Shown: piece by piece, positions 29,314-38,100 of the stretch
How the letters are laid out: every line of letters starts with the position of its first letter
How positions within the stretch are numbered: the first letter of the stretch is position 1
Source: Streptomyces sp. NBC_01549
Lineage (GTDB): Bacteria > Actinomycetota > Actinomycetes > Streptomycetales > Streptomycetaceae
DNA: 64,000 bases
Assembly (NCBI RefSeq): GCF_026339955.1
Contig: NZ_JAPEPW010000001.1
Span: forward strand, 2,108,001-2,172,000
Direction: 5' to 3'
Program-made: the position numbers and the translations under genes
Notes under the pieces: model-generated
What the model saw: only the letters and a program-made list of their open reading frames with translations
Database searches by the model: none
What the model was told of the DNA's origin: nothing

Positions 29314-30507
29314 TTACTTGTTGATCTTGATGACCTGGCCGGCGCCCACGGTCCGGCCACCCTCACGGATGGCGAACTTCAGGCCCTCCTCCATGGCGAC
29401 GGGCTGGATGAGCGAAACGGTCATCTCAGTGTTGTCGCCCGGCATGACCATCTCGGTGCCCTCGGGGAGGGTCACAACGCCGGTCACGTCCGTCGTACGG
29501 AAGTAGAACTGCGGACGGTAGTTGTTGAAGAACGGCGTGTGGCGGCCACCCTCGTCCTTGGACAGGATGTAGGCCTGGGCCTCGAACTCGGTGTGCGGCG
29601 TGACCGAACCGGGCTTGATGATGACCTGGCCGCGCTCGACGTCCTCGCGCTTGATGCCACGGAGGAGCAGACCGACGTTCTCACCGGCCTGACCCTCGTC
29701 GAGCAGCTTGCGGAACATCTCGATGCCGGTGACCGTGGTGGTGGTCTTCTCCTGCTTGATGCCCACGATGTCGACGGTCTCGTTGACCTTGAGGACACCA
29801 CGCTCGATACGACCGGTGACGACGGTGCCACGACCGGTGATCGTGAAGACGTCCTCGATCGGCATCAGGAACGGCTTGTCGACGTCACGCTCGGGCTGCG
29901 GGATGTTCTCGTCGACGGCCTGCATCAGGTCGAGGACGGTCTGGCCCCACTCCTTGTCGCCCTCAAGGGCCTTGAGCGCCGAGACCTTGACGACCGGCAG
30001 GTCGTCGCCCGGGAACTCGTACTCGGAGAGCAGCTCGCGAACCTCGAGCTCGACGAGCTCCAGGATCTCCTCGTCGTCCACCATGTCGGCCTTGTTCAGG
30101 GCGACGACGATGTAGGGAACGCCGACCTGGCGGGCCAGGAGCACGTGCTCCTTGGTCTGCGGCATCGGGCCGTCGGTGGCCGCGACCACGAGGATGGCGC
30201 CGTCCATCTGCGCCGCACCCGTGATCATGTTCTTGATGTAGTCCGCGTGACCGGGGCAGTCGACGTGGGCGTAGTGACGCGTCTCGGTCTGGTACTCGAC
30301 GTGCGCGATGGAGATGGTGATACCGCGCTGGCGCTCCTCAGGAGCCTTGTCGATCTGGTCGAAGGCCGAGGCCTCGTTCAGGTCCGGGTACGCGTCGTGC
30401 AGCACCTTGGTAATGGCGGCCGTGAGGGTCGTCTTACCGTGGTCGATGTGACCGATGGTGCCGATGTTGACGTGCGGCTTAGTCCGCTCGAACTTCGCCT
30501 TCGCCAC
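29314..30507 (-). CDS. tuf: Elongation factor Tu
   Basis: 397 residues. GTPase delivering aminoacyl-tRNA to the A site. G1 GHIDHGKT, switch [11 protein letters not shown]3 DCPGHADY, G4 NKAD and G5 SALKA are all present; domains 2 and 3 complete. It is the copy of the str operon (tuf1 type). ATG 30507 follows the ribosome site GGAGGA. Confidence 0.98.
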   Translation of the reverse strand: MAKAKFERTKPHVNIGTIGHIDHGKTTLTAAITKVLHDAYPDLNEASAFDQIDKAPEERQRGITISIAHVEYQTETRHYAHVDCPGHADYIKNMITGAAQMDGAILVVAATDGPMPQTKEHVLLARQVGVPYIVVALNKADMVDDEEILELVELEVRELLSEYEFPGDDLPVVKVSALKALEGDKEWGQTVLDLMQAVDENIPQPERDVDKPFLMPIEDVFTITGRGTVVTGRIERGVLKVNETVDIVGIKQEKTTTTVTGIEMFRKLLDEGQAGENVGLLLRGIKREDVERGQVIIKPGSVTPHTEFEAQAYILSKDEGGRHTPFFNNYRPQFYFRTTDVTGVVTLPEGTEMVMPGDNTEMTVSLIQPVAMEEGLKFAIREGGRTVGAGQVIKINK

Positions 30508-30578
30508 TGGGTCCTCCTGTGGAGTGGTTCTGGTACGCCTTACTCATCGGCGCCAGGTGATCTTTGCTGGGATGCCGC

Positions 30579-30624
30579 CCGCCGGGGTCTGCCCTCCCGG
30601 GTGAGCCCCGGCGGTCGGTGTCAA
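30579..30624 (-). promoter_or_regulatory. fusA-tuf spacer: -35-like box and hairpin
   Basis: The spacer holds a perfect TTGACA (complement of 30619-30624) followed on the minus strand by a 9-bp inverted repeat CCGCCGGGG / CCCCGGCGG (30579-30587, 30606-30614). A separate tuf promoter in this gap is known in other Streptomyces. No good -10 sits at 17 bp, so the hairpin may instead be an attenuator or processing site. Confidence 0.45.
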
Positions 30625-30649
30625 GCCTAAAGCGTGTAAACGGTGTGTG

Positions 30650-32776
30650 TTACTCGCCCTTGGCCTTCGCGATGATCTCCTCGGCGACGTTCCGGGGAAC
30701 CTCGGCGTAGGAGTCGAACTGCATCGAGTAGCTTGCGCGACCCGAGGTCTTGCTGCGGAGGTCGCCGACGTAGCCGAACATCTCCGAGAGAGGCACGAGG
30801 CCCCTCACGACGCGCGCACCGGCACGCTCCTCCATGGCCTGGATCTGACCACGGCGGGAGTTGATGTCGCCGATGACCTCACCCATGTAGTCCTCGGGCG
30901 TGGTGACCTCGACGGCCATCATCGGCTCGAGCAGCACGGGGCTGGCCTTGCGCGCGGCCTCCTTGAAGGCCTGCGAACCGGCGATCTTGAACGCGAGTTC
31001 GGAGGAGTCGACCTCGTGGTAGCCACCGTCGAGAAGAATGACGCGGACGCCCGTCATCTCGTAGCCGGCCAGGATGCCGAACTGCATGGCTTCCTGCGCA
31101 CCCGCGTCGACCGAAGGGATGTACTCCTTCGGGATGCGGCCACCGGTGACCTTGTTCACGAACTCGTACGAGGCGTCGCCGCCCTCGATCGGCTCGATCG
31201 CGATCTGCACCTTGGCGAACTGACCGGTACCACCGGTCTGCTTCTTGTGCGTGTAGTCGTGACGCTCGACGGCCTTGCGGATCGTCTCGCGGTACGCGAC
31301 CTGCGGCTTGCCGACGTTGGCCTCGACCTTGAACTCACGGCGCATACGGTCGACCAGCACCTCGAGGTGCAGCTCGCCCATACCACCGATGATGGTCTGG
31401 CCGGTCTCCTCGTCCGAGTGAACCTGGAAGGAGGGGTCCTCCTCCGCGAGACGCTGGATGGCGACACCCAGCTTCTCCTGGTCACCCTTGGACTTGGGCT
31501 CGATGGCGACCTGAATGACCGGCGCCGGGAAGTCCATGGACTCCAGGATGACCGGGTTCTTGTCGTCGGCCAGCGTCTCACCGGTGGTGGTCTGCTTCAG
31601 GCCCATGACGGCGACGATGTCACCGGCGCCCACCGACTCGATCTCCTCACGCTTGTTCGCGTGCATACGGTAGATCTTGCCGATGCGCTCCTTCTTGCCC
31701 TTGACGGAGTTCAGCACGGCGCTGCCGGACTCCAGGCGGCCCGAGTACACCCGGACGAAGGTGAGCTTGCCCAGGTGCGGGTCGCTCATGATCTTGAACG
31801 CGAGGGCGGAGAGCGGCTCGTCGTCGGACGGCTTGCGCTTGACGACCAGCTCCGGGTCCTTCACGTCGTGGCCCTCGATGGCCTCGACGTCAAGCGGAGT
31901 CGGCAGGTAGCGCACGACCGCGTCGAGCAGGGGCTGAACGCCCTTGTTCTTGAACGCGGTGCCACAGAACACGGGGGTGACCGTGACGTCGCTGGACTTG
32001 CCGGACGCGATGGTGACGCGACGGATCGCGGCGTACAGCTGCTCCTCGGTGGGCTCCTGGCCCTCCAGGAACAGCTCCATGATCTCGTCGTCGTGCTCCG
32101 CGACGGTCTCGACCAGCTTGCCGCGGTACTCCTCGGCAGCCTCGACGTGCGTGGCGGGGATGTCGACGACGTCGTACATCTCGCCCTTCGCCGCCTCGGC
32201 GGACCACACGAGCGCCTTCATGCGGACCAGGTCCACAACGCCCTTGAAGTCCATCTCGGCACCGATCGGCAGCTGCATGATGATCGGAACGGCGCCAAGC
32301 CGGTCCTTGATCATGTCCACGCAGCGGTGGAACTCGGCGCCGGTGCGGTCCAGCTTGTTCACGAAGCAGATGCGCGGCACGCCGTAACGGTCGGCCTGAC
32401 GCCACACCGTCTCGGACTGCGGCTCGACACCGGCGACACCGTCGAACACCGTGACGGCACCGTCGAGGACGCGCAGCGAGCGCTCCACCTCGACCGTGAA
32501 GTCGACGTGCCCCGGGGTGTCGATGATGTTGATCGTGTAGTCGTTGTCCTCGAGCGGCCAGTGACAGGTGGTGGCAGCAGAGGTGATCGTGATGCCACGC
32601 TCCTGCTCCTGCTCCATCCAGTCCATGGTGGCAGCGCCGTCGTGGACCTCACCGATCTTGTAGCTGACGCCGGTGTAGAAGAGGATCCGCTCGGTGGTGG
32701 TCGTCTTGCCCGCGTCGATGTGGGCCATGATCCCGATGTTGCGGACCCTGGCCAGGTCAAGTGAAGTGGTAGCCAT
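30650..32776 (-). CDS. fusA: Elongation factor G
   Basis: 708 residues, five domains. GTPase that drives translocation and, with RRF, recycling. G1 [18 protein letters not shown] switch [19 protein letters not shown]; domain IV contains the [17 protein letters not shown] region. Thirty-nine bp after rpsG in the str operon. Confidence 0.98.
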   Translation of the reverse strand: MATTSLDLARVRNIGIMAHIDAGKTTTTERILFYTGVSYKIGEVHDGAATMDWMEQEQERGITITSAATTCHWPLEDNDYTINIIDTPGHVDFTVEVERSLRVLDGAVTVFDGVAGVEPQSETVWRQADRYGVPRICFVNKLDRTGAEFHRCVDMIKDRLGAVPIIMQLPIGAEMDFKGVVDLVRMKALVWSAEAAKGEMYDVVDIPATHVEAAEEYRGKLVETVAEHDDEIMELFLEGQEPTEEQLYAAIRRVTIASGKSSDVTVTPVFCGTAFKNKGVQPLLDAVVRYLPTPLDVEAIEGHDVKDPELVVKRKPSDDEPLSALAFKIMSDPHLGKLTFVRVYSGRLESGSAVLNSVKGKKERIGKIYRMHANKREEIESVGAGDIVAVMGLKQTTTGETLADDKNPVILESMDFPAPVIQVAIEPKSKGDQEKLGVAIQRLAEEDPSFQVHSDEETGQTIIGGMGELHLEVLVDRMRREFKVEANVGKPQVAYRETIRKAVERHDYTHKKQTGGTGQFAKVQIAIEPIEGGDASYEFVNKVTGGRIPKEYIPSVDAGAQEAMQFGILAGYEMTGVRVILLDGGYHEVDSSELAFKIAGSQAFKEAARKASPVLLEPMMAVEVTTPEDYMGEVIGDINSRRGQIQAMEERAGARVVRGLVPLSEMFGYVGDLRSKTSGRASYSMQFDSYAEVPRNVAEEIIAKAKGE

Positions 32777-32815
32777 AAGGCTTCGGTCTTCTCTCGGTCT
32801 CGATGGGGGTAGCGA

Positions 32816-33286
32816 CTACCAGCGGTAGTGCGCGAAGGCCTTGTTGGACTCGGCCATCTTGTGGGTGTCCTCGCGCTTCTTCACAGCGGCACCGAGGCCG
32901 TTGGAGGCGTCGAGAAGCTCGTTGAGCAGACGCTCGGTCATGGTCTTCTCGCGACGGGCGCGGGAGTAACCGACGAGCCAGCGCAGCGCGAGCGTGTTGG
33001 CACGACCGGGCTTGACCTCGATCGGAACCTGGTACGTCGCACCACCGACACGGCGGGACTTGACCTCGAGGGTCGGCTTGATGTTCTCCAGCGCGCGCTT
33101 CAGCGTGATGATCGGGTCGTTGCCCGTCTTCTCACGCAGACCCTCCATGGCGCCGTAGACGATGCGCTCGGCGGTGGAGCGCTTGCCGTTGAGCAGCACC
33201 TTGTTGATGAGGGAGGTCACCAGAGGGGAACCGTAGACCGGGTCGATGATGACCGGGCGCTTCGGGGCGGGGCCCTTACGAGGCAT
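32816..33286 (-). CDS. rpsG: 30S ribosomal protein S7
   Basis: 156 residues. Nucleates the 30S head and lines the E site. [22 protein letters not shown] and [25 protein letters not shown] are diagnostic; [13 protein letters not shown] is the C-terminus. Two bp after rpsL. Confidence 0.97.
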   Translation of the reverse strand: MPRKGPAPKRPVIIDPVYGSPLVTSLINKVLLNGKRSTAERIVYGAMEGLREKTGNDPIITLKRALENIKPTLEVKSRRVGGATYQVPIEVKPGRANTLALRWLVGYSRARREKTMTERLLNELLDASNGLGAAVKKREDTHKMAESNKAFAHYRW

Positions 33287-33288
33287 TT

Positions 33289-33660
33289 CTACTTCTCCTT
33301 CTTGGCGCCGTAGCGGCTGCGGGCCTGCTTGCGGTTCTTGACACCCTGGGTGTCAAGCGAACCACGGATGATCTTGTAGCGAACACCCGGCAGGTCCTTC
33401 ACACGGCCGCCGCGCACGAGCACGATGGAGTGCTCCTGCAGGTTGTGTCCCTCACCCGGAATGTAAGCGGTGACTTCGATCCCGCTGGTCAGACGCACAC
33501 GCGCGACCTTACGCAGGGCCGAGTTCGGCTTCTTCGGGGTGGTCGTGAACACACGCGTGCAGACGCCGCGACGCTGGGGCGAACCCTCGAGTGCGGGCGT
33601 CTTGTTCTTCTCGACCTTGTCCTGCCGGCCCTTCCGGACCAGCTGCTGGATCGTAGGCAC
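33289..33660 (-). CDS. rpsL: 30S ribosomal protein S12
   Basis: 123 residues. Controls decoding fidelity. [14 protein letters not shown] follows a GTG start with AGAAG upstream. The lysines whose mutation gives streptomycin resistance are wild type: [13 protein letters not shown] (Lys43 region) and GRVKDLPG (Lys88 region). First gene of the str operon. Confidence 0.98.
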   Translation of the reverse strand: MPTIQQLVRKGRQDKVEKNKTPALEGSPQRRGVCTRVFTTTPKKPNSALRKVARVRLTSGIEVTAYIPGEGHNLQEHSIVLVRGGRVKDLPGVRYKIIRGSLDTQGVKNRKQARSRYGAKKEK

Positions 33661-34088
33661 TACTTCTCCGGTTTCTGTGTGCCGAATGGTGAAGCTAACC
33701 TGGAACATCTCCGACCCACGCGGTCGGGTGTGTCGAATGCTGCAGACTCCCGCCGCGAGGCGAAAAGGGCGCAGATTACGGTGGCCGGTTACGGCTCGCC
33801 TTGCGGTTTGAAGGCACGCACGCGAGCCAGGGCACACCCCAGGCACAAGGTCTGAGCGTACCTACCTCAACGACTTCGGTCAAAACAAATGCTGTCCAGG
33901 GCGACACGCCGGACTTCTCGCCACGTCAGCGCGGTGCCCCCGTACGGGTGGTTGTCGGGCCGGCCTTAGCGCATTCCCGGGGCGCTCGTCCCCAAAAGTT
34001 TCCGATCCCCGACGGTACCGCGCAATCTCTGTCCACCGCCGTGTGGCCTTCAGTACCTTGATCGGTCGGCTGCGGCGATCGGGGGACC
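33661..34088. other. rpsL leader and upstream divergent region
   Basis: 428 bp between rpsL (-) and the Crp-like gene (+). The rpsL leader contains the 28-nt shared element. A TAATCT (complement of 33773-33778) is a possible -10 about 38 nt beyond that element. The right part must serve the plus-strand regulator; no clear operator was found. No supported gene. Confidence 0.45.
33708..33735 (-). promoter_or_regulatory. 28-nt leader element, copy upstream of rpsL
   Basis: Exact 28-nt match to 26188-26215; the flanking bases differ on both sides. It lies 47 nt before the rpsL GTG. Same short hairpin ACCCGACCGCGTGGGTCGG in the RNA strand. Confidence 0.7.
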
Positions 34089-34871
34089 ATGACGGCAGCA
34101 CACGCACCGGACTCATCCGGGTCATCGGGCTCATCCGGGTCATCGGGCTCGTCGGACTTACCGGGTTCGTGGGATTCGTCGGGCTTACCCGGCGACGGGG
34201 GGCTCGACGACCGGGTGCCGTTCCTGGCCCGGCTGGAGAGCGAGGACCGCTCGGCGCTGCTCGCTCTCGGTCACGAGCTGTCGTACGCGCCCCGGATGGT
34301 GCTCCTGCACCAGAGCGAACCGTCCTCGCACGTCCTGTTCGTCACGCACGGCTGGACGAAGGTGACCGCGGCCGCCTCCAACGGCTACGAGGCGCTGCTC
34401 GCGCTGCGCGGCCCCGGCGACGTCATCGGGGAGTCCGCGGCGCTCACCGGGCGCCCCCGGTCGGCCACCGTGACGGCCCTGGAGCCGGTCCGTACGGTCG
34501 CCGTCGAACGCGGCCGCTTCACCGAGTTCCTCGCCCGCTCCCCCGCCGTCTCCTTCGCCCTCCTCGGCCTCACCTCCGACCGCACCCGGGCGGCGGACCG
34601 GCGCCGCCTGGAGTTCGCCTCCCTCAGCGTGCGGGAGCGCTTCGCGATCCTGCTGCTGGACCTCGCCCGCACCCACGGCCGGCGCACCGGCCAGGGCATC
34701 GAGCTCTCCGTCCCCCTGAGCAAACAGGAACTCGCCGGATCGGTGGGGGCCTCCCGGGAAATGGTCCAACGCCTGCTGAAGGACCTGCGGGAACGGGGGG
34801 TCGTGATGACCGGGCGCCGGGCGCTGGTGATCGTGCGGCCGGATGTGCTGCGCCGGATTGCGCGGGGGTGA
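34089..34871 (+). CDS. Crp/Fnr family transcriptional regulator
   Basis: 260 residues. Residues ~43-160 form a cyclic-nucleotide-binding beta-roll (VLFVTHGWTKVTAA, GPGDVIGESAALTGRPRSATVTAL); residues ~190-255 are the winged helix (PLSKQELAGSVGASREMVQRL). The phosphate-binding cassette reads IGESAALTGRPRSATV, close to the Crp GELAL...RxA pattern, so nucleotide binding is plausible. The first ~40 residues are a Ser/Gly low-complexity stretch from an 18-bp tandem duplication. It lies 225 bp before the cyclase cassette on the same strand and may respond to its product. Confidence 0.85.
   Translation: MTAAHAPDSSGSSGSSGSSGSSDLPGSWDSSGLPGDGGLDDRVPFLARLESEDRSALLALGHELSYAPRMVLLHQSEPSSHVLFVTHGWTKVTAAASNGYEALLALRGPGDVIGESAALTGRPRSATVTALEPVRTVAVERGRFTEFLARSPAVSFALLGLTSDRTRAADRRRLEFASLSVRERFAILLLDLARTHGRRTGQGIELSVPLSKQELAGSVGASREMVQRLLKDLRERGVVMTGRRALVIVRPDVLRRIARG
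34113..34148 (+). repeat. 18-bp tandem duplication encoding Ser-Ser-Gly repeats
   Basis: Two exact 18-bp units (TCATCCGGGTCATCGGGC) at 34113-34130 and 34131-34148, followed by degenerate copies, encode SSG repeats at the start of the Crp-like protein. Likely slippage-prone. Confidence 0.75.
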
Positions 34872-34914
34872 GGTGGATCTGATGCCGGGTGTGGTGTCTG
34901 GGCGGGTGGGTCGC

Positions 34915-34955
34915 TGCGGGTGCGTGGGGGCTGGTCGCGCGGTTCCCCGCGCCCC
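34915..34955 (-). repeat. Dispersed 41-bp Streptomyces-type repeat, copy 2
   Basis: Inverse orientation of the repeat at 7761-7801 (about 34 of 41 identical on the complement). Lies in the 225-bp gap between the Crp-like gene and the cyclase gene. Confidence 0.7.
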
Positions 34956-35096
34956 CAAAGACCTCGGGGCGGCGGGGGCGAGGGACCGCCCGTTCTGTGC
35001 ACGCCGTCACACTCCGACTGCGTCATCCGCCCTCACGACACCACAACCCTGCCCGTCACTCTTCTGCCACTGCCGCACCACCTGCGAGAGGCGACC

Positions 35097-35906
35097 ATGA
35101 CCGACCCCGTGAGCCGGACGATCCTGTTGCTCGACATCGAGAAGTACAGCGACCGGGACGACATCGAGCAGGCGTACCTGCGGCGCATGCTGTACGACGT
35201 CGCCGACCGCACCCTGGAGCGCGCCGGCATCGACGAACGCCTGCGCCTGCGCGCCGACCGGGGCGACTCCGTGATGGAGCTGATCGACGCCAACGCCTCC
35301 GTCACCGCACTGCTGCGCGCCCTGCTCACCGAGGTCCCCACCCAGCTGCACGCGGTCAACCGGATGGCGTCCAGCTCGGCACAGATCCGGCTGCGGGGCG
35401 TCGTCGCCACGGGCTACGTCGCCGTGGACGAGCACGACGGCTGGGTCGGCTCCGATCTCAACCACGCCTGCCGCCTCCTCGACGCCCAGCTGCTGCGCGC
35501 GGCCCTGCGGGAGCGGAGAGACGACTTCGCCCTGTGTGTCTCGGAGAGCGTGCACACGGGGATCGTGCGGCACGGTCACGCGGGCATCCCGGCGGAGGAC
35601 TTCCACGCGGTGACCGTGGACAGCAAGAACGGCCCGCTGCGGGCCTGGCTGCACGGCCCGGTGCCGGACGCCGACAACGACCACAGTGAGAAGGGGGGAA
35701 CCTCGGTGCCGGGCGCCAGCTCGGGGGAGCGTCCGGCACCGAGGCGGGACGACCGGCCGGAAACCCGGGCGGGCGCCGTCTTCCACTTCGACGGAGGCGC
35801 CCCCACCTTCGGCGGCAGCCTCGTCGGCGGCGACCAGCACGGCGTGTCGGGCGGCCAGGTCACCGGAGACGTCCACCTCGGCGGGTCCGGGGGTGAGTCG
35901 GCGTGA
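35097..35906 (+). CDS. Class III nucleotide cyclase-like protein with glycine-rich C-terminal motif
   Basis: 269 residues. Residues ~8-185 form a compact class III cyclase domain. The metal-binding aspartates are present (LLLDIEKYS, Asp13; DRGDSVMEL, Asp57), as is the catalytic Asn-x3-Arg pair (NHACR, Asn122 and Arg126), so activity is plausible; the base selected (A, G, C or U) cannot be read. A polar linker leads to a 26-residue glycine-rich motif (residues 238-263: FGGSLVGG, QHGVSGG, GDV) that recurs in the next protein. The next gene starts inside its stop (GTGA overlap). ATG 35097 follows GAGAGG. Confidence 0.8.
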   Translation: MTDPVSRTILLLDIEKYSDRDDIEQAYLRRMLYDVADRTLERAGIDERLRLRADRGDSVMELIDANASVTALLRALLTEVPTQLHAVNRMASSSAQIRLRGVVATGYVAVDEHDGWVGSDLNHACRLLDAQLLRAALRERRDDFALCVSESVHTGIVRHGHAGIPAEDFHAVTVDSKNGPLRAWLHGPVPDADNDHSEKGGTSVPGASSGERPAPRRDDRPETRAGAVFHFDGGAPTFGGSLVGGDQHGVSGGQVTGDVHLGGSGGESA

Positions 35907-38068
35907 CGGTGCCTCCCCCCACCACGCCGACCCCCGACGACGTACACCCGAAGGACGTACACCCCAAGGACCCGCACCCGGCCCCCGGACCGGACACCCG
36001 GCACGAAGACGGGGAAGGAGACGGGGAACAGGAGCGGACGCAGGAGGCGCGCGCGGCTCAGCGCGAGCTCTTCGCGCACACCCCGGGGTTCATTCTCGGC
36101 TCGGCCTCGTCCTTCGGCGGGAGTCTGGTCGGCGGCGCCCAGCACGGCGTGTCCGGCGGCGAGGTCGCCGGTGACGTGTTCATGGGCGGCAAGACGGAGA
36201 TCCACCACCACGGCTCGGCGGCGTCGGCGGCGTACGCCTCCGGAGAGATCCCGCGGCGCCACCTCGAGGACCTGGACGCCGTCTTCGTCGAGAGCCCCGC
36301 CTACGTCGCCGCCCTGGACCGGCTTCGCGAAGAACGCGTCCTCGTCCTCGCCGGCGCCCACGCCACCGGCCGCCACGCCGCCGCGCTGATGCTCCTGCAC
36401 CGCCTGGGCGTGCCCTCCGTGCACGCCCTCTCGCCGGAGACCAGCCCGGCGGCCCTGAGCGCCCCGCTCACCGCACCCGGCGGGCACGTCCTGCGCGATC
36501 TGCCGCTGAGCCGCAACCGGTCGCTGCGCGACACCCATCTCCACGCGGCCCGCGACCAGCTGAAGAAGGTCGACGGGTATCTCGTGGTGACCGTCGAGAA
36601 CTCGCCTTTCCTGCTGGGGGCCACCGCCGCCGTCTGGCAGCCTCCGGAGGCGTCGGCGGTCGTCCGCGCGTATGTGAGCAGGCACCGGGCGCACGACGCC
36701 GACGACCTCCTCGCTCTCGCCCCGGTGCGGGACTTCCTCGCCCGGGGCCACCATCAGCCCGCCGAGGCCGCCGAGTTCGCGAAAGAGCTGGCCGGGTTCG
36801 ACGGCGGTGAGGCGGCCACGGCCCGGCTCGCGGAGTTCGGTCAGGCGGCCGTGGAGCAGCAGTGCCGGGAGTGGCTGAGCGACCCCGAGTCGACGCTGCG
36901 GGACAAGGCCTTCCTCATCTCGCTCGCCGTCTTCGACCGGGCGCCGTACGTCCTCGCCGCCGAGCTCGCGGACAAGTTGTTCGTGCACTTCCAGCGCTTG
37001 CAGCACCCCGAAGAGCCGCCGGAGATCCCGGTGTTCGGGCTCGCCGCCGAAACCCGTCTCGCGCGGGCCCGCGCCGAGGGGGAAGTGCGGAACGAGACGA
37101 CCGAATGGGGCTCCGTGCCGCAGTTCACCGCGTTCTTCCGGAAGGAGAACACCCCCCGCGCCCTGCTCACCGAGGTGTGGACGGGCCATCCCTCCGCCCG
37201 GCCCGCGCTGATCGCCTGGCTGAAGGAGCTGGCCCGCGACGGGCGTCCCGTCGTACGGACCCGGGCCGCCGCGGCCACCGCCATGCTCGCGCTCGCCGAC
37301 CTGCCCTCCGCGGTCGCGCTGCTGATCGACGGCTGGGCGGTGTCGAAGACGTTCGGCCCCCGGGTCACCGCCGCGAACACCCTCACGCTCGCCCAGCTCC
37401 TCGACGCGCCCGTCGTCCTGCGCCTGCTCACCCAGTGGTGCACGGACGCCCACTGGGCCCGCCGCTGGACCGCGATCCGGGCGTTCGGACTGCTCGCGCC
37501 GCTGCGCCCGCATCTCGCGAGCACGGCTTTGAGCGCCCTCGCGACCCGCGCCCGCGCCGACAACAGCAGCCCGGCCGAGGCGGCCAACCTGATCGAATCC
37601 ACCGCCCTGCTGCTCTCCGTGGGCCTCAGGCGCGGCGAGATGCTCTCCGAACTGGTCCGGCTGCTCCACCACGACACCCCCGCGGTCCGCGCGCTGGCAC
37701 TGGGCGCCTTCGTACGGGCGTGCGACAACGCGGAGGAGGGCGCGCTCGTCGAGTGGTACGCCGACATCGGCATGTACCAGGCGGACTCGGCCCGTGACCT
37801 CGCCACCCTCTGGCGCACCGCCCTCGGCGACCGCGCCCACACCCGGGGCGCCCTGAACGCCCTGCACACCTGGGTGTACGTGGCCGAGCACCGCCCGGAC
37901 GCGGCCCAGGCCCTGGAGCTGCTGCTGCCCGCGCTGGTCGTCACGGCGGACGACCACAAACGCCTCAGCCACGAACTGCGCACCCTGCGCGGCCGGGACG
38001 GCGGCCCGCGCCCGCCCCTCGCCGACCGTCTGTTCACCGCGCTGCGTCCCACCGTCCCGACACCCTGA
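35903..38068 (+). CDS. STAND/HEAT-repeat-like protein with shared glycine-rich motif
   Basis: 721 residues, no named family recognised. After a Pro/His-rich, low-complexity N-terminus comes the glycine-rich motif (residues 71-96) nearly identical to the cyclase tail. Residues ~115-330 look like a STAND-type NTPase core, but the expected Walker A lysine is lost (LAGAHATGRHAAA, ~147-159), with VDGYLVVTVE as a possible Walker B strand. The rest is helical and Ala/Leu-rich with ~40-residue periodicity (RPALIAWLKELARDGRPVVR; VTAANTLTLAQLLDAPVV), suggesting HEAT repeats. GTG start overlaps the cyclase stop by 4 bp; coupled translation. Confidence 0.6.
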   Translation: MTVPPPTTPTPDDVHPKDVHPKDPHPAPGPDTRHEDGEGDGEQERTQEARAAQRELFAHTPGFILGSASSFGGSLVGGAQHGVSGGEVAGDVFMGGKTEIHHHGSAASAAYASGEIPRRHLEDLDAVFVESPAYVAALDRLREERVLVLAGAHATGRHAAALMLLHRLGVPSVHALSPETSPAALSAPLTAPGGHVLRDLPLSRNRSLRDTHLHAARDQLKKVDGYLVVTVENSPFLLGATAAVWQPPEASAVVRAYVSRHRAHDADDLLALAPVRDFLARGHHQPAEAAEFAKELAGFDGGEAATARLAEFGQAAVEQQCREWLSDPESTLRDKAFLISLAVFDRAPYVLAAELADKLFVHFQRLQHPEEPPEIPVFGLAAETRLARARAEGEVRNETTEWGSVPQFTAFFRKENTPRALLTEVWTGHPSARPALIAWLKELARDGRPVVRTRAAAATAMLALADLPSAVALLIDGWAVSKTFGPRVTAANTLTLAQLLDAPVVLRLLTQWCTDAHWARRWTAIRAFGLLAPLRPHLASTALSALATRARADNSSPAEAANLIESTALLLSVGLRRGEMLSELVRLLHHDTPAVRALALGAFVRACDNAEEGALVEWYADIGMYQADSARDLATLWRTALGDRAHTRGALNALHTWVYVAEHRPDAAQALELLLPALVVTADDHKRLSHELRTLRGRDGGPRPPLADRLFTALRPTVPTP

Positions 38069-38100
38069 AACCCTGACACAGAGTTACGAGGAGTTGACCC

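Noticed and set aside
29022..29324. Plus-strand frame over the tuf terminator
   Set aside because: It spans a perfect terminator stem and is antisense to the GH115-like relic; no start signal.
30647..32764. 705-codon open frame antisense to fusA
   Set aside because: Mirror frame of a high-GC gene; EF-G on the other strand is complete and canonical, and the antisense product has low-complexity His/Asp/Leu composition.
33480..33560. Possible streptomycin-resistance change in rpsL
   Set aside because: The Lys43 and Lys88 equivalents are both present.
33801..34061. Plus-strand small frame in the rpsL upstream region
   Set aside because: No ribosome site, atypical codon positions, occupies expected promoter DNA.
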